From Candidatus Aquabacterium excrementipullorum (GTDB lineage Bacteria; Pseudomonadota; Gammaproteobacteria; Burkholderiales; Burkholderiaceae_C): a DNA stretch of 64,000 nucleotides. Positions 51,710-61,985 of this stretch are shown piece after piece. The DNA lies in assembly GCA_019112875.1 (NCBI GenBank), contig DXIO01000109.1:1-64000 (forward strand), written 5' to 3'. The stretch's first letter is position 1, and every line of letters starts with the position of its first letter. A model generated the notes under the pieces. That model was given only the letters and a program-made list of their open reading frames with translations. It had not been told where the DNA came from and did no database searches. Both the position numbers and the translations under genes were made by a program.

Positions 51710-54015
51710 CAGAAGGCGGTGCCGATCTGGAACTGGAGTTTCTGGATTTTATCGTGATCGAACTTGCGCACGGGCTCGCCATAGCTCAGCTTGAGCGGGC
51801 CCACGGGCGAGATCCAGCTGATGCCAATACCGACCGAGGCACGCAGGTCGCCGAAGGACACGGTCTCGTCCTCGCCCCAGACGTTACCGGCATCTGCGTA
51901 GCCGAAGATGCGCAGGGTGCGGTCATTGCCGGATCCCGGGAACGGCACGTACAGCTCGGAGTTCAGGTTGATGCGCTTGGTGCCGCCGATGTAGGCGCCC
52001 TGGATGTCGACCGGGCCCAGCGAGTTCTGGTCGAAGCCGCGCACCGTGCCCAGACCACCGCCGAAGAAGTTCTTGAAGATGGGGTACGGCTTGCCGTTCA
52101 GGCCCCTGCCCCAGCCCAGTTCACCGTTGATGCCCAGCGTGAAGGCCTTGCTCAGCGGCCAGTACTGCTGGTATTGCAGGTTGGACTTGAGGTAGCGGGT
52201 GTCACCGGCCACACCCCACTCCAGGTTGACGCGCTGGTAGCTGCCGGCGTTGGGCACCAGCGTGCTGTCGCGGCCGTCGCGGGCCCAGCCCAGCGTCAGC
52301 GGGATGCTCAGGCTGCGGTCGCCGAAGTTCTGGCGGTACAGGTAGTAGCTGACGGGCAGGCCGACGTCACCCTTGATCTGGGTCTGCTCGATGCCGATGC
52401 CGAAGAACACCGTGTCCAGTTCGGTGAAGGGCACACCGAAGCGGATGGACGCACCGGGAGTGATCAGCTCGTAGTCACCGCCCTGCGTGCTCAGCGGCTT
52501 GGTGGTGCGGTAGAAAAGGTCGACCGAGCGCGAGATGCCGATGTCCGTGAAGTACGGGTCGGTCGTGCTCAGCACGATGGTGCGGTTGGACTTGCTGGTG
52601 TTGAACTCCAGGCCAAGGTAGTTGCCGGAGCCGAACACGTTGTCCTGCTTGATCGAGGCCGACAGCGAGAGCTTGTCGGCGCTGGAAAAGCCCGCGCCCA
52701 GCATCAGGTTGCCGGTGGGCTTTTCCTCGACCGTCATGGTCAGATCGACCTGGTCCTGCGTGCCAGGCACCTCGGCCGTGTCGATGGAGACCTGCTTGAA
52801 GTAGCCCAGGCGGTCCACGCGGTCGCGCGAGAGCTTGATTTTCTGGCCGTCGTACCAGGCCGATTCGTATTGGCGGAACTCGCGGCGCACGACCTCGTCG
52901 CGGGTGCGCGAGTTGCCGGCCACATTGACGCGGCGCACATAGGCGCGGCGCTGCGGCTGGGCCTGGAACACGGCGGCCACGAGGCCCTTCTCACGATCGG
53001 CCTCGGGCTTGAATTCGACACGTGCGAAGGCATAGCCATAGGCCGCGAACTTGTCGGTGAAGGCCTTGGTGGTCGAGGCCACATCCTCGGCCTTGTAGGG
53101 CTCACCGGGCTTGACGGTGACCAGGGAGCGGAACTCCTCTTCCTTGCCCAGGAACTCGCCCTCCAGGCGCACCGAGGTCACGGTGTACTTGATGCCTTCG
53201 ACGACGTTGATGGTGATGGCGATGTCCTGCTTGTCCGGCGAGATCGACACCTGCGTCGATTCGATGCGGAAATCCAGGTAGCCACGGTTCTGGTAGTAGG
53301 CCTTGAGCGTTTCCAGGTCGGCATTGAGCTTGGCGCGCGAGTACTGGTCGGACTTGGTGTACCAGGTCAGCCAGCCGCCGGTGGTCAACTCCAGCTGCGA
53401 TTTCAGCGAACTTTCGCTGAAGGCCTGGTTGCCGGTGATGCGGATGTTCTTGATCTTGGCGACCTCGCCCTCGGTGACGGTGAAGGTCACGTTGACGCGG
53501 TTGCGCTCGACGGGGGTGATGGTGGTCACCACCTCGGCGCCGTACAGGCTGCGCGACAGGTACTGCCGCTTGAGTTCTTGCTCGGCGCGGTCGGCCAGGG
53601 CGCGGTCGAAAGGCTGGCCTTCACCGATGCCGATGTCCTTCAAGGCCTTGACCAGCACGTCCTTGTCGAATTCCTTGGTGCCGGTGAACTCGACCTTGGA
53701 GATGACCGGACGCTCCTCGACGACCACCACGACCACGCTGCCGTCGATCTGGATGCGCACGTCCTTGAACAGGCCCGTGGCGAACAGCGAACGCAGGCCG
53801 GCGGCGCCCTTGTCGTCGGTGTAGGTGTCGCCCACGCGGAACGGCAGCGAGCCGAACACCGTACCGGCGTCGGCGCGTTGCAGACCTTCCACCCGGATGT
53901 CCTTGAGGACGAAGGGTTCGACCGCGAAGGCCGGAAGGTGGGTCAGCGAAGCCGCCAGCAGCGCGGCCACGATGGTCGGCCGCAGCCGGGAAGGGGTCAG
54001 CACGGGAAATTGCAT
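51709..54015 (-). CDS. bamA: Outer membrane protein assembly factor BamA
   Basis: Core of the machine that inserts beta-barrel proteins in the outer membrane. The 768-residue precursor has a signal peptide to about AFA and five POTRA repeats from VLKDIRVEGLQRADAGTVF to about residue 420. A 16-strand barrel with the VRGF-type loop (GTVRGFDQNSLGP) follows, and the C-terminus is phenylalanine (FQIGTAF). The rseP-bamA-skp-lpxD order is conserved. Confidence 0.97.
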   Translation of the reverse strand: MQFPVLTPSRLRPTIVAALLAASLTHLPAFAVEPFVLKDIRVEGLQRADAGTVFGSLPFRVGDTYTDDKGAAGLRSLFATGLFKDVRIQIDGSVVVVVVEERPVISKVEFTGTKEFDKDVLVKALKDIGIGEGQPFDRALADRAEQELKRQYLSRSLYGAEVVTTITPVERNRVNVTFTVTEGEVAKIKNIRITGNQAFSESSLKSQLELTTGGWLTWYTKSDQYSRAKLNADLETLKAYYQNRGYLDFRIESTQVSISPDKQDIAITINVVEGIKYTVTSVRLEGEFLGKEEEFRSLVTVKPGEPYKAEDVASTTKAFTDKFAAYGYAFARVEFKPEADREKGLVAAVFQAQPQRRAYVRRVNVAGNSRTRDEVVRREFRQYESAWYDGQKIKLSRDRVDRLGYFKQVSIDTAEVPGTQDQVDLTMTVEEKPTGNLMLGAGFSSADKLSLSASIKQDNVFGSGNYLGLEFNTSKSNRTIVLSTTDPYFTDIGISRSVDLFYRTTKPLSTQGGDYELITPGASIRFGVPFTELDTVFFGIGIEQTQIKGDVGLPVSYYLYRQNFGDRSLSIPLTLGWARDGRDSTLVPNAGSYQRVNLEWGVAGDTRYLKSNLQYQQYWPLSKAFTLGINGELGWGRGLNGKPYPIFKNFFGGGLGTVRGFDQNSLGPVDIQGAYIGGTKRINLNSELYVPFPGSGNDRTLRIFGYADAGNVWGEDETVSFGDLRASVGIGISWISPVGPLKLSYGEPVRKFDHDKIQKLQFQIGTAF

Positions 54016-54021
54016 CGGGTG

Positions 54022-55416
54022 TCAGTGCATGCCCAGCAAGCGGGCGAAATCGTTGTAAAGGGCCAGTGACATCATCAAGAACATGACGGCCACGCCACCG
54101 CGCTGCAGCCGCTCGAGCCACGCGTCGGAAACGGGCCGTCCGGTCACGCCTTCGAAAAGATAATACATGAGGTGTCCGCCATCCAGAATCGGCAACGGCA
54201 GCAGGTTCAGCACGCCCAGGCTCACGCTGACCATGGCCAGGAAGCCGAGGTAATACGCCCAGCCCAGCTCGACCGAGCGACCGGCGTAATCCGCGATGGT
54301 GAGCGGGCCGCTGAGGTTCTTCAGCGAGGCCTGGCCCACGAGCATCTTGCCCAGCATGTCCAGCGTCAGTGTGGAGACGTCCCAGGTGCGTTGCGCGGCC
54401 TTGGTGAAGCCCTCCAGCGGGCCGTAATGCACCAGGACCATCTCGACCGGCGAGCCGATCTCGGCCACGATGCGGGGCACGCGCTGGTCGCCCTCGGTCT
54501 TGATCACCGGGGTGACGCTCAGGTTGAGCGTCTGGCCCTGGCGCTGCACCACCACCGACAGCGGGCGTGCCACGCCGCCAGTGGCGCTTTGCGAGATCCA
54601 CTGACGAAGCTGGCCGGCATCGCGCGGTTCGCGGCCGTCCAGGCTCAGCACCTTGTCGCCGGCCTTCAGGCCCGCGGCCTCGGCCGGTCCGCCTTCGATC
54701 ACGCGGCGGATCTCGGCACTGGCATAGGGGCCGGAAAAGCCCAGGCGGTCCATCAGCTTGGGATCGACATCGGCAGCGGACAGCTTGGAGGTGTCCAGCA
54801 GAAGCTCGACGGTGTCGCCGTCCGCCCTGCCCTGCACTGCGCGGCGCACCTGCAGGCGCAGGTCTTCGGACTGCAGCACGGCCTGCGTCAGATGCCACTG
54901 CAGATCGCTCATCGAGCGGATGGGCAGCCAGTCGGACGCCTGCGGCACACTGCCATCGACCGGCGCCAGGGCCACCACCTCGTCGCCCGACTGCATGCCC
55001 GCGTTGGCCGCCACGGAGGCCGGCACCGGCGCGGCCAGGCGCGCCTTGAGCTCCTGCACACCCGCCCAGTTCACGATGGCGTACAGCAGCACCGCCAGGG
55101 CCAGGTTGGCCGCCGGGCCCGCCGCCACGATGAAGGCGCGCTGCCACAGCGATTTGCGGTTGAAGGCACGAGGCTGGTCGACAGGCGGCACGGGGCCTTC
55201 ACGCTCGTCCACCATCTTGACGTAGCCGCCCAGCGGCAAGGCCGACACGACGAATTCGGTTTCGCCATGCTGGCGGCGCCACAGGACGCGGCCAAAGCCG
55301 ACGGAAAAGCGCAGCACCTTGACATCGCACGCCAGCGCGGCACGGTAGTGCCCGTATTCGTGGATCACCACGAGCACGCCAATCGTCACCAGAAAGGCCA
55401 GCACGGTGGTCAACAT
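54022..55416 (-). CDS. rseP: Site-2 zinc protease RseP
   Basis: An inner-membrane intramembrane protease that cleaves RseA-type anti-sigma factors in envelope stress. The 464-residue protein has the zinc motif HEYGH (His19-Glu20, His23), two periplasmic PDZ domains at about residues 120-310, and the C-terminal LLPLPILDGGHLMYY motif with the third metal ligand. It fits next to bamA, as misassembled barrels trigger this pathway. Confidence 0.96.
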   Translation of the reverse strand: MLTTVLAFLVTIGVLVVIHEYGHYRAALACDVKVLRFSVGFGRVLWRRQHGETEFVVSALPLGGYVKMVDEREGPVPPVDQPRAFNRKSLWQRAFIVAAGPAANLALAVLLYAIVNWAGVQELKARLAAPVPASVAANAGMQSGDEVVALAPVDGSVPQASDWLPIRSMSDLQWHLTQAVLQSEDLRLQVRRAVQGRADGDTVELLLDTSKLSAADVDPKLMDRLGFSGPYASAEIRRVIEGGPAEAAGLKAGDKVLSLDGREPRDAGQLRQWISQSATGGVARPLSVVVQRQGQTLNLSVTPVIKTEGDQRVPRIVAEIGSPVEMVLVHYGPLEGFTKAAQRTWDVSTLTLDMLGKMLVGQASLKNLSGPLTIADYAGRSVELGWAYYLGFLAMVSVSLGVLNLLPLPILDGGHLMYYLFEGVTGRPVSDAWLERLQRGGVAVMFLMMSLALYNDFARLLGMH

Positions 55417-55444
55417 CTTCCTGCTCCTTGAGGCCGGGGCTGCG

Positions 55445-56704
55445 TCATTGCTGCGCGATGGTACCCGAGGTCAGGGCCACCGCCGGCGTTGCGCAGCGCG
55501 CCACATGAACGCGCGCAGCCTCGCGGGCGCGCGCATCGAGCCCCAGCAGCGCCTCCACGCTGTCCGCATCGCCCCTGGCCAGCGCCACCTGCGACAAGGT
55601 GGCGTCGTTGACCGCGTGGATCTGATCGAAGCGGATCTGCCCTTGCAGAAAGGCTTCCACGGCGATTTCGTTGGCCGCGTTGAGCACGCAGGTGGCGCCA
55701 TCCTGCGCGCGCAGCGTCTGCCAGGCGAGTTGCAGGCCGGGGTATCGGTGCGCGCTGGGCTCGTTGAAAGTCAGCGATGTCAGCTGTGTGAAATCGAGTA
55801 AATCCGCTCCGGATTCGATGCGCTCGGGCCACGACAGGCCATAGGCGATGGGCACGCGCATGTCGGGCGTGCCCAGTTGGGCCAGCACGGAGCGGTCACG
55901 GCACACCACCATCGAGTGGATGATGCTTTGCGGGTGGATGACCACCTTGATGCGCTCCGGCGCCAGATCGAACAGCCAGCGGGCCTCGATCACCTCCAGC
56001 GCCTTGTTCATCATCGTGGCCGAATCCACCGAGATCTTGCGGCCCATGACCCAGTTCGGGTGCGCGCAGGCCTGGTCGGGCGTGATGTCGGCGAAGGTGG
56101 CCGGATCGCGCTGGCGGAACGGGCCACCCGACGCGGTCAGCACGATGTGATCGATACGCTCGGCCCAGGTGGCCGGGTCTTCGGGCAGGCACTGGAAGAT
56201 GGCCGAATGCTCGCTGTCGATGGGCAGCAAGGTGGCGCCACCGTCGCGCACGGCCTGCATGAAGAGCGCGCCGCCCACGACCAGGGCTTCCTTGTTGGCC
56301 AGCAGCAGGCGCTTGCCCGCGCGCGCGGCGGCCAGGCACGGCGGCAAACCGGCCGCGCCCACGATGGCGCCCATCACGATGTCCACATCGGGGTGCGAGG
56401 CGATCTCGCACAGGGCTTGTTCACCGCTGAACACTTCGGTGCGCAGGCCTGCCTGGCGCACCGCCTGACGCAGTTGCGCGGCCGGGGCCTCGCCGGGCAT
56501 CACAGCCCAGCGCGGCTTCCATTGGAGGCATTGAGCCAGCAGTTCATCGACACGGCGCCCGCCCGCCAGGGCCAGCACCTCGAAACGTTCCGGGTGGCGC
56601 GCGATCACATCCAGCGTATTGGTGCCGATGGAGCCCGTTGCCCCCAGCACGCAGACGCCTTGGCGGCGCTGCGCCGCAGAAACGTTAGTCACCGACTCAC
56701 CCAT
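55445..56704 (-). CDS. dxr: 1-deoxy-D-xylulose 5-phosphate reductoisomerase
   Basis: Makes MEP, the committed step of the non-mevalonate isoprenoid pathway, which supplies UppS. The 419-residue reading has the NADPH loop LGATGSIGTNTLDV (residues 20-33), ANKEALVVGG, the metal-binding LLPIDSEHSAIFQCL and MNKALEVIEARWLF. The start at 56704 overlaps cdsA by 8 bp and leaves about 15 extra residues, so a slightly later start is possible. Confidence 0.96.
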   Translation of the reverse strand: MGESVTNVSAAQRRQGVCVLGATGSIGTNTLDVIARHPERFEVLALAGGRRVDELLAQCLQWKPRWAVMPGEAPAAQLRQAVRQAGLRTEVFSGEQALCEIASHPDVDIVMGAIVGAAGLPPCLAAARAGKRLLLANKEALVVGGALFMQAVRDGGATLLPIDSEHSAIFQCLPEDPATWAERIDHIVLTASGGPFRQRDPATFADITPDQACAHPNWVMGRKISVDSATMMNKALEVIEARWLFDLAPERIKVVIHPQSIIHSMVVCRDRSVLAQLGTPDMRVPIAYGLSWPERIESGADLLDFTQLTSLTFNEPSAHRYPGLQLAWQTLRAQDGATCVLNAANEIAVEAFLQGQIRFDQIHAVNDATLSQVALARGDADSVEALLGLDARAREAARVHVARCATPAVALTSGTIAQQ

Positions 56705-57629
56705 GGCAGAGCGACACCAGGGCCAGCGACAGTGGCAGCACCGGCAGCAAGGCATCGATACGGTCCAGCACGCCGCCATGACCTGGCAACAGCTGGCTGC
56801 TGTCCTTCTGGCCGGCCTGGCGCTTGATGAGGGACTCGAACAGGTCGCCCACCACGCTCATGCCAGTCAAGGCCAGCACAGCGGCAACGAGGCCAGGCAC
56901 GCCCAGGCCCAGCAGCAGGCGGCTGTACAGGCTGGGAGAATCCACATGCCAATGCTGGTCGATCCAGATCCACAGGGCCGACAGCAGCAATGTGGCCACC
57001 ATGCCGGCGAAGACGCCCTCCCAGCTCTTGCCCGGACTGATGCTTGGCGCCAGCTTGCGCTTGCCGAAGGCACGGCCGCCGAAGTAGGCACCGATGTCGG
57101 CCGCCCACACCAGGCACAGCACCGACAGCAGGAAGTTCAGGCCCTGCAGCTTGGCCTCGGTCAAGGCCAGCCAAGCCAGGGCCGCCAGCAGCACACCCAG
57201 CACCAGGCGCAGCACCGAAGGCACCTTGCGCCACCAGACGCCGCCCCAGCGCAGCACAGCCGCACCGCCCAGCACCCACAACACAGTCGCCGCCCACCAC
57301 AAGGCCCCAGGCAACACGAAGCCCACAGGCACCAGCCCCGGCGTGTGCACATGGGGCACCGTGGACGCTGGCGGCTCTGCCACCAGATCCGCCTGCGACC
57401 AGACAGGCAAGGCGCCCGCATCGGCCACGAGCAGGCCCAGCACCGCCACGGCCAGCCCGATCAGCCAGGCGGTGACACCCGGGCCGCCATTGAGGCGCGA
57501 CCACTCCCAGCCCGCGGCAGACACGAAGGCCAGACTCAACAAGGCGAAGGGCCACAAGGCCTCGACCGCCAGCGAAGGCAGCAGCACGGCCACCAGGATC
57601 AGCGCGGTGATGACACGTTGTTTCAGCAT
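56697..57629 (-). CDS. cdsA: Phosphatidate cytidylyltransferase
   Basis: Makes CDP-diacylglycerol for all phospholipids. The 310-residue inner-membrane protein with about eight helices carries the C-terminal CDP-alcohol synthase signature (SLIKRQAGQKDSSQLLPGHG then GVLDRIDALL). A longer than usual variable segment at about residues 75-100 is present. It lies 6 bp after uppS. Confidence 0.95.
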   Translation of the reverse strand: MLKQRVITALILVAVLLPSLAVEALWPFALLSLAFVSAAGWEWSRLNGGPGVTAWLIGLAVAVLGLLVADAGALPVWSQADLVAEPPASTVPHVHTPGLVPVGFVLPGALWWAATVLWVLGGAAVLRWGGVWWRKVPSVLRLVLGVLLAALAWLALTEAKLQGLNFLLSVLCLVWAADIGAYFGGRAFGKRKLAPSISPGKSWEGVFAGMVATLLLSALWIWIDQHWHVDSPSLYSRLLLGLGVPGLVAAVLALTGMSVVGDLFESLIKRQAGQKDSSQLLPGHGGVLDRIDALLPVLPLSLALVSLCHG

Positions 57630-57635
57630 CGTGGG

Positions 57636-58409
57636 TCAGTTCCCCGAGGTGTTGACTGCAAGCCCTGCTTCGGGCGGTTCATCCTGGCCGACATCACCGA
57701 AGCGTCGTTCGCGTTGCCAGTAGGCGGCCAGGGCCTTGTCCAGTTCTGCACCATCGAAATCGGGCCACAGGCAATCCGTGAACACGAGTTCGGCATAGGC
57801 GCTTTGCCAGAGCAGGAAATTCGACAGCCGCACCTCGCCGCCTGTGCGGATGAAGAGGTCTGGATCCGGCGCATAGTTCATCGCCATGTAACGCGACACC
57901 GTGGCCTCGGTCACCTGATCCGCAGGCACGCCATCGGCCACGATGCGCTGACAGGCCTGCACCATGTCCCAGCGGCCACCATAGTTGAAAGCCACGGTCA
58001 GGACCAGCCGGTCATTGTGCGCCGTGGCCTCGCAAGCGTCCAGCAAGGCCTGGCGTACCTTGCTCGACACCGTGGTCAGGTCGCCGACGACGCGGATCTG
58101 CACACCATCGGATTCGAGCTTGGTCAGGTGCTTGGACAAGGCCACGATGAGCAAGCTCATCAGGCCCGAGACCTCTTCTTCAGGCCGCTTCCAGTTCTCG
58201 GACGAGAAGGCGAACACCGTGAGGTAGCCAATGCCTCGATCGGCCGCAGCCTGCACCACCTTGACCAGCGAGTCCACCCCGGCCTTGTGCCCCATGCCGC
58301 GCGGCATGAAACGGCGCTTGGCCCAGCGGCCATTGCCATCCATCACGATGGCCACGTGCCGCGGCACAGGCTGGTCGTTCGAGGCACGGGGAGTGGCGGC
58401 TGAAAACAT
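57636..58409 (-). CDS. uppS: Undecaprenyl diphosphate synthase
   Basis: Makes the C55 lipid carrier for peptidoglycan and polysaccharides. The 257-residue cis-prenyltransferase has catalytic Asp24 in VAIVMDGNGRWAKRR, LTVFAFSSENWKRP, and PDLFIRTGGEVRLSNFLLWQ. The start at 58409 is chosen over an upstream ATG because it gives the normal length. Confidence 0.96.
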   Translation of the reverse strand: MFSAATPRASNDQPVPRHVAIVMDGNGRWAKRRFMPRGMGHKAGVDSLVKVVQAAADRGIGYLTVFAFSSENWKRPEEEVSGLMSLLIVALSKHLTKLESDGVQIRVVGDLTTVSSKVRQALLDACEATAHNDRLVLTVAFNYGGRWDMVQACQRIVADGVPADQVTEATVSRYMAMNYAPDPDLFIRTGGEVRLSNFLLWQSAYAELVFTDCLWPDFDGAELDKALAAYWQRERRFGDVGQDEPPEAGLAVNTSGN

Positions 58410-58453
58410 GGAGAGGACTGCCTGTGATGTAGGAGGTGTGTTCTGAAACGCGA

Positions 58454-58474
58454 CGAGGCGGCACAGCCGCCTCG
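58454..58474 (-). other. Perfect stem-loop between frr and uppS
   Basis: CGAGGCGGC-ACA-GCCGCCTCG, a 9-bp stem with a three-base loop and no T run. It may be an mRNA processing or pausing site inside the operon. Confidence 0.45.
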
Positions 58475-58514
58475 CTCTCAAGCCGTTTGCATGGCACGCA
58501 AGACCATGGCGGCG

Positions 58515-59075
58515 TCAGACGGCCAGAACTTCGGCTTCCTTGCCCTGGACCAGCTTGTCGATCTCGGCGATGGTCTTGTCCGTCAGCTTCTGCACGTCGT
58601 CCTGCGAACGGCGGTCTTCGTCTTCCGTGATGGCCTTGTCCTTGAGCAGCTTCTTGGCCTGCTCGTTGGCGTCGCGGCGCAGGTTGCGCACGGCCACCTT
58701 CGCATCTTCACCGGCATTGCGGACGACCTTGGTCAGCTCCTTGCGGCGCTCTTCGGTCAGCGGGGGCATCGGCACGCGGATCAAGTCACCCTGGGCGGCG
58801 GGATTCAAGCCCAGGTCCGATTCGCGGATGGCCTTCTCGATCTTGGCGCCCATGCCTTTTTCCCAGGGCTGGACGCTGATCGTGCGCGCGTCAACCAGCG
58901 TCACGTTGGCGACCTGGCTCAGCGGCACCATCGAGCCGTAGTACTCGACATTCACCTGGTCCAGGATGCCGGGATGGGCGCGGCCCGTGCGGATCTTGCC
59001 CAGTTCGGTCTTGAAAGCCTCGATGGACTTGAGCATTTTCTGCTCGGCGTTCTTCTTGATGTCTGCGATGCTCAT
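58515..59075 (-). CDS. frr: Ribosome recycling factor
   Basis: With EF-G it splits the post-termination ribosome. The 186-residue protein has the three-helix-bundle signature [32 protein letters not shown] and [16 protein letters not shown]. Full length. It lies between pyrH and uppS in the conserved order. Confidence 0.97.
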   Translation of the reverse strand: MSIADIKKNAEQKMLKSIEAFKTELGKIRTGRAHPGILDQVNVEYYGSMVPLSQVANVTLVDARTISVQPWEKGMGAKIEKAIRESDLGLNPAAQGDLIRVPMPPLTEERRKELTKVVRNAGEDAKVAVRNLRRDANEQAKKLLKDKAITEDEDRRSQDDVQKLTDKTIAEIDKLVQGKEAEVLAV

Positions 59076-59163
59076 GGAATGCTCCGTGCAAATACGTCTG
59101 ATGGCGACCTTGCCCTGCCAAGGTCAGAACGCATCAGAGAGGCGGCGGGACGACAGACGCCGG

Positions 59164-59874
59164 TCAGACGTGGACCAGTGTGCCCTCGTCCTCGCCCAGC
59201 ACGACGCGCTTGAGCGCGCCGGGCTTGAAAATGGAAAACACCTTCAAAGGCAGATTCTGGTCGCGGCACAACGCGAAGGCGGTGGCGTCCAGTACCTGCA
59301 GGTTCTTGATCAGGGCCTCGTCGAAGGTGATCGTGGAATAGCGCGTGGCCGACGGATCCTTCTTGGGGTCGGCGGTGTAGACACCATCGACCTTGGTGGC
59401 CTTGAGCATGATCTCCGCGCCGATCTCGGCACCGCGCAGCGCGGCGGCGGTGTCGGTCGTGAAGAAGGGGTTGCCCGTGCCGGCGGCGAAGACCACCACC
59501 TTGCCCTCTTCGAGGTACTGCAAGGCCTTGGGGCGCACGTAAGGCTCGACCACCTGCTCGATGTTGATGGCCGACATCACGCGCGCCGTCATGCCCTCCT
59601 GGCGCATCGTATCGGCCAGGGCCAGCGAGTTCATCACCGTGGCCAGCATGCCCATGTAGTCGGCCGTGGCACGGTCCATGCCCACGGAACCACCCGCGAC
59701 GCCGCGGAAGATGTTGCCGCCACCGATCACGACGGCCACCTCGCAACCCAGCGTGGTCACCTCCTGGACTTCCTTGACCATGCGCACGATGGTGGCACGG
59801 TTGATGCCAAAGGCATCGTCGCCCATGAGGGCTTCACCAGAAAGCTTCAGCAGGATGCGCTTGTAGGCGGGCAT
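59164..59874 (-). CDS. pyrH: UMP kinase
   Basis: Phosphorylates UMP to UDP; a hexameric amino-acid-kinase-fold enzyme. The 236-residue protein has [20 protein letters not shown] at the start, [13 protein letters not shown], and the ATP-binding [27 protein letters not shown]. Confidence 0.97.
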   Translation of the reverse strand: MPAYKRILLKLSGEALMGDDAFGINRATIVRMVKEVQEVTTLGCEVAVVIGGGNIFRGVAGGSVGMDRATADYMGMLATVMNSLALADTMRQEGMTARVMSAINIEQVVEPYVRPKALQYLEEGKVVVFAAGTGNPFFTTDTAAALRGAEIGAEIMLKATKVDGVYTADPKKDPSATRYSTITFDEALIKNLQVLDATAFALCRDQNLPLKVFSIFKPGALKRVVLGEDEGTLVHV

Positions 59875-60017
59875 GCAATCGTCCTTGTCGTCGTCATGTG
59901 TGGAAGCTCGGCTGGAAGGTTACCGCAAACCGCCCGGCGAGCCTCGCTTTGGATTTAAAACCGCGCCGGTGGTTCCGGCGCTCGCGGCGGTTTCTCAAAC
60001 CGCCGCGCCAGGAGAAG

Positions 60018-60041
60018 CAAGGGGGCCCGTGAGCCCCCTTG
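60018..60041 (-). terminator. Stem-loop after tsf
   Basis: Perfect 9-bp stem CAAGGGGGC/GCCCCCTTG, six-base loop, just after the tsf stop. There is no T run on the minus strand, so it is at most a weak terminator or mRNA stabiliser before pyrH. Confidence 0.45.
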
Positions 60042-60047
60042 TCATCC

Positions 60048-60947
60048 TCAGGCCTGGCCCTTGGCGGCGGCCACCGTGGCGGCCACTTCGGCAGCGAAGT
60101 CGTCCTGCTTCTTCTCGATGCCTTCGCCCACGACGAACATCGTGAAGCCCTTGGCGGTCGTGTTGGTGGACTTCAGGTACTGCTCGACGGTCTGCTTGCC
60201 GTCGGCGGCCTTCACGAAGACCTGGTTCAGCAGCGAGACTTCCTTCAGGTACTTCTGAACGGCGCCTTCGATCATCTTGGCGGCGATGTCGGCGGGCTTG
60301 CCGGCTTCGGCGGCCTTGGCCGTGGCGACGCTGCGCTCGGTTTCGATCAGCGCGGCGGGCACGTCGGCGGACGACAGCGACACGGGCTTCATGGCGGCGA
60401 TGTGCATGGCCACGTCCTTGGCGGCGACGGCGTCACCGTCGAACTCCACCACGACACCGATGCGGGCACCGTGCAGGTAGGCGGCCAGGTTGCCACCGCC
60501 GGCGTAGCGCTGGAATCGACGGATGGACATGTTCTCGCCGATCTTGCCGATCAGGCCCTTGCGCACCTCTTCGACCGTGGGGCCGAAACCGTCTTGCGAC
60601 AGGGGCAGCTCGCCGATGGCGGCCACGTCGGCCGGGTTGTTCTTGGCGATCAGCTCGGCCACGGACTTGCCGAAGGCCAGGAACGAGTCGTTCTTCGACA
60701 CGAAGTCGGTTTCGCAGTTGATCTCGACCAGGGCACCGGTGGCGCCTTCGACATAGGCGGACACAACGCCTTCGGCGGTCACGCGGGAAGCGGCCTTGGA
60801 GGCCTTGCTGCCCAGCTTGACGCGCAGGATTTCTTCGGCCTTGGCGAAGTCGCCTTCGGCTTCGGTCAGGGCCTTCTTGCACTCCATCATGGGTGCGTCG
60901 GTCTTGGCGCGCAGGTCGGCAACCATGCTGGCGGTGATGGCGGGCAT
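60048..60947 (-). CDS. tsf: Elongation factor Ts
   Basis: Nucleotide exchange factor for EF-Tu. The 299-residue protein begins [20 protein letters not shown]. It contains [21 protein letters not shown] and [10 protein letters not shown], the two family signatures. The start at 60947 follows the expected N-terminus. Confidence 0.97.
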   Translation of the reverse strand: MPAITASMVADLRAKTDAPMMECKKALTEAEGDFAKAEEILRVKLGSKASKAASRVTAEGVVSAYVEGATGALVEINCETDFVSKNDSFLAFGKSVAELIAKNNPADVAAIGELPLSQDGFGPTVEEVRKGLIGKIGENMSIRRFQRYAGGGNLAAYLHGARIGVVVEFDGDAVAAKDVAMHIAAMKPVSLSSADVPAALIETERSVATAKAAEAGKPADIAAKMIEGAVQKYLKEVSLLNQVFVKAADGKQTVEQYLKSTNTTAKGFTMFVVGEGIEKKQDDFAAEVAATVAAAKGQA

Positions 60948-61017
60948 ATGCGTTCTCCGTAGGGGTTCCAGGCGCGACGATGCGGTTGTCATCGTCGCGT
61001 CACATCAGAATCAGTTT

Positions 61018-61042
61018 GAAAAAAAGGGGCTGAATCAGCCCC
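61018..61042 (-). terminator. Terminator-like hairpin between rpsB and tsf
   Basis: On the minus strand AAGGGGCTGA/TCAGCCCCTT is followed by a T run. It lies inside the rpsB-tsf unit, so partial termination would give more S2 than EF-Ts, as known for this operon in other bacteria. Confidence 0.75.
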
Positions 61043-61076
61043 TTCGGATCCGGTCCGAGGACCTGGACGTTGAAGC

Positions 61077-61823
61077 TCAGGCGGCTTCGTTGACTTCGAC
61101 GAATTCGTCGTCGCCGGCAGCAGCCGTTTGAACGATGTCGTTCACGGCGTTGGCCTTGCCTTCCAGCACGGCGTCAGCCACCGCCTTGGCATACAGGGCC
61201 ACAGCCTTGGAGGAGTCGTCGTTGCCGGGGATGACGTAGTCGATGCCTTCGGGCGAGTGATTGGTGTCCACCACGGCGATCACGGGGATGCCCAGCTTCT
61301 GGGCTTCGGCCACGGCGATCTTGTGGTAACCGACGTCGATCACGAACAGGGCGTCAGGCAGGGCAGCCATGTCCTGGATGCCGCCGATGTCCTTTTCCAG
61401 CTTGGCCAGATCACGTTGGAACAGCAGGCCTTCCTTCTTCTTCAGGTTGTCCAGACCGGCTTCGACCTGAACCTGGGCGTCCTTCAGCTTCTTGATGGAA
61501 CCCTTGACCGTCTTGAAGTTGGTCAGCATGCCACCCAGCCAACGCTGGTTCACGAAAGGCACGCCGGCGCGCTGGGCTTCAGCGGCGACGACATCACGGG
61601 CTTGGCGCTTGGTGCCGATCATCAGCACGGTGCCGCGACGGGCGGACAGCTGCTTGATGAACTTCAGAGCATCCTCGAACGCAGGTTGCGTCTTCTCGAG
61701 GTTGATGATGTGGATCTTGTTGCGATGGCCGAAGATGTACGGGGCCATCTTGGGGTTCCAGAAGCGGGTTTGGTGACCGAAGTGGACACCGGCTTCCAGC
61801 ATTTCGCGCATGGATACGGGCAT
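61077..61823 (-). CDS. rpsB: 30S ribosomal protein S2
   Basis: A 248-residue ribosomal protein starting [20 protein letters not shown], with [25 protein letters not shown] and [20 protein letters not shown]. The C-terminus is acidic. It heads the rpsB-tsf-pyrH-frr gene group. Confidence 0.97.
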   Translation of the reverse strand: MPVSMREMLEAGVHFGHQTRFWNPKMAPYIFGHRNKIHIINLEKTQPAFEDALKFIKQLSARRGTVLMIGTKRQARDVVAAEAQRAGVPFVNQRWLGGMLTNFKTVKGSIKKLKDAQVQVEAGLDNLKKKEGLLFQRDLAKLEKDIGGIQDMAALPDALFVIDVGYHKIAVAEAQKLGIPVIAVVDTNHSPEGIDYVIPGNDDSSKAVALYAKAVADAVLEGKANAVNDIVQTAAAGDDEFVEVNEAA

Positions 61824-61954
61824 GAGAGTGCTCCAGAGGTTGGGTCTAGAAACCGCCACAGATCACAAAACCTTTGAATAATCAACGGCTTGCGACACCT
61901 TGGTTGGACGGTTTCGCGATTACGTTTGCCGACCTATTTCGGACAAACCCCGAC

Positions 61955-61963
61955 ATTCTAGCA
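61955..61963 (-). promoter_or_regulatory. Extended -10 promoter of rpsB
   Basis: On the minus strand TGCTAGAAT (TGn extension plus TAGAAT) lies about 130 bp before the rpsB ATG. No good -35 is present, as usual for extended -10 promoters. The long leader could carry the S2 autoregulatory site known for rpsB genes. Confidence 0.6.
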
Positions 61964-61985
61964 CGACTCTCGCCCCCTTCTGCTC

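Noticed and set aside
51754-54069. A 771-codon plus-strand open frame opposite bamA.
   Set aside because: Antisense shadow; bamA on the other strand is certain.
61018-61042. Hairpin as a full terminator separating rpsB from tsf.
   Set aside because: tsf has no evident promoter of its own, so partial termination is more likely than a transcript boundary.
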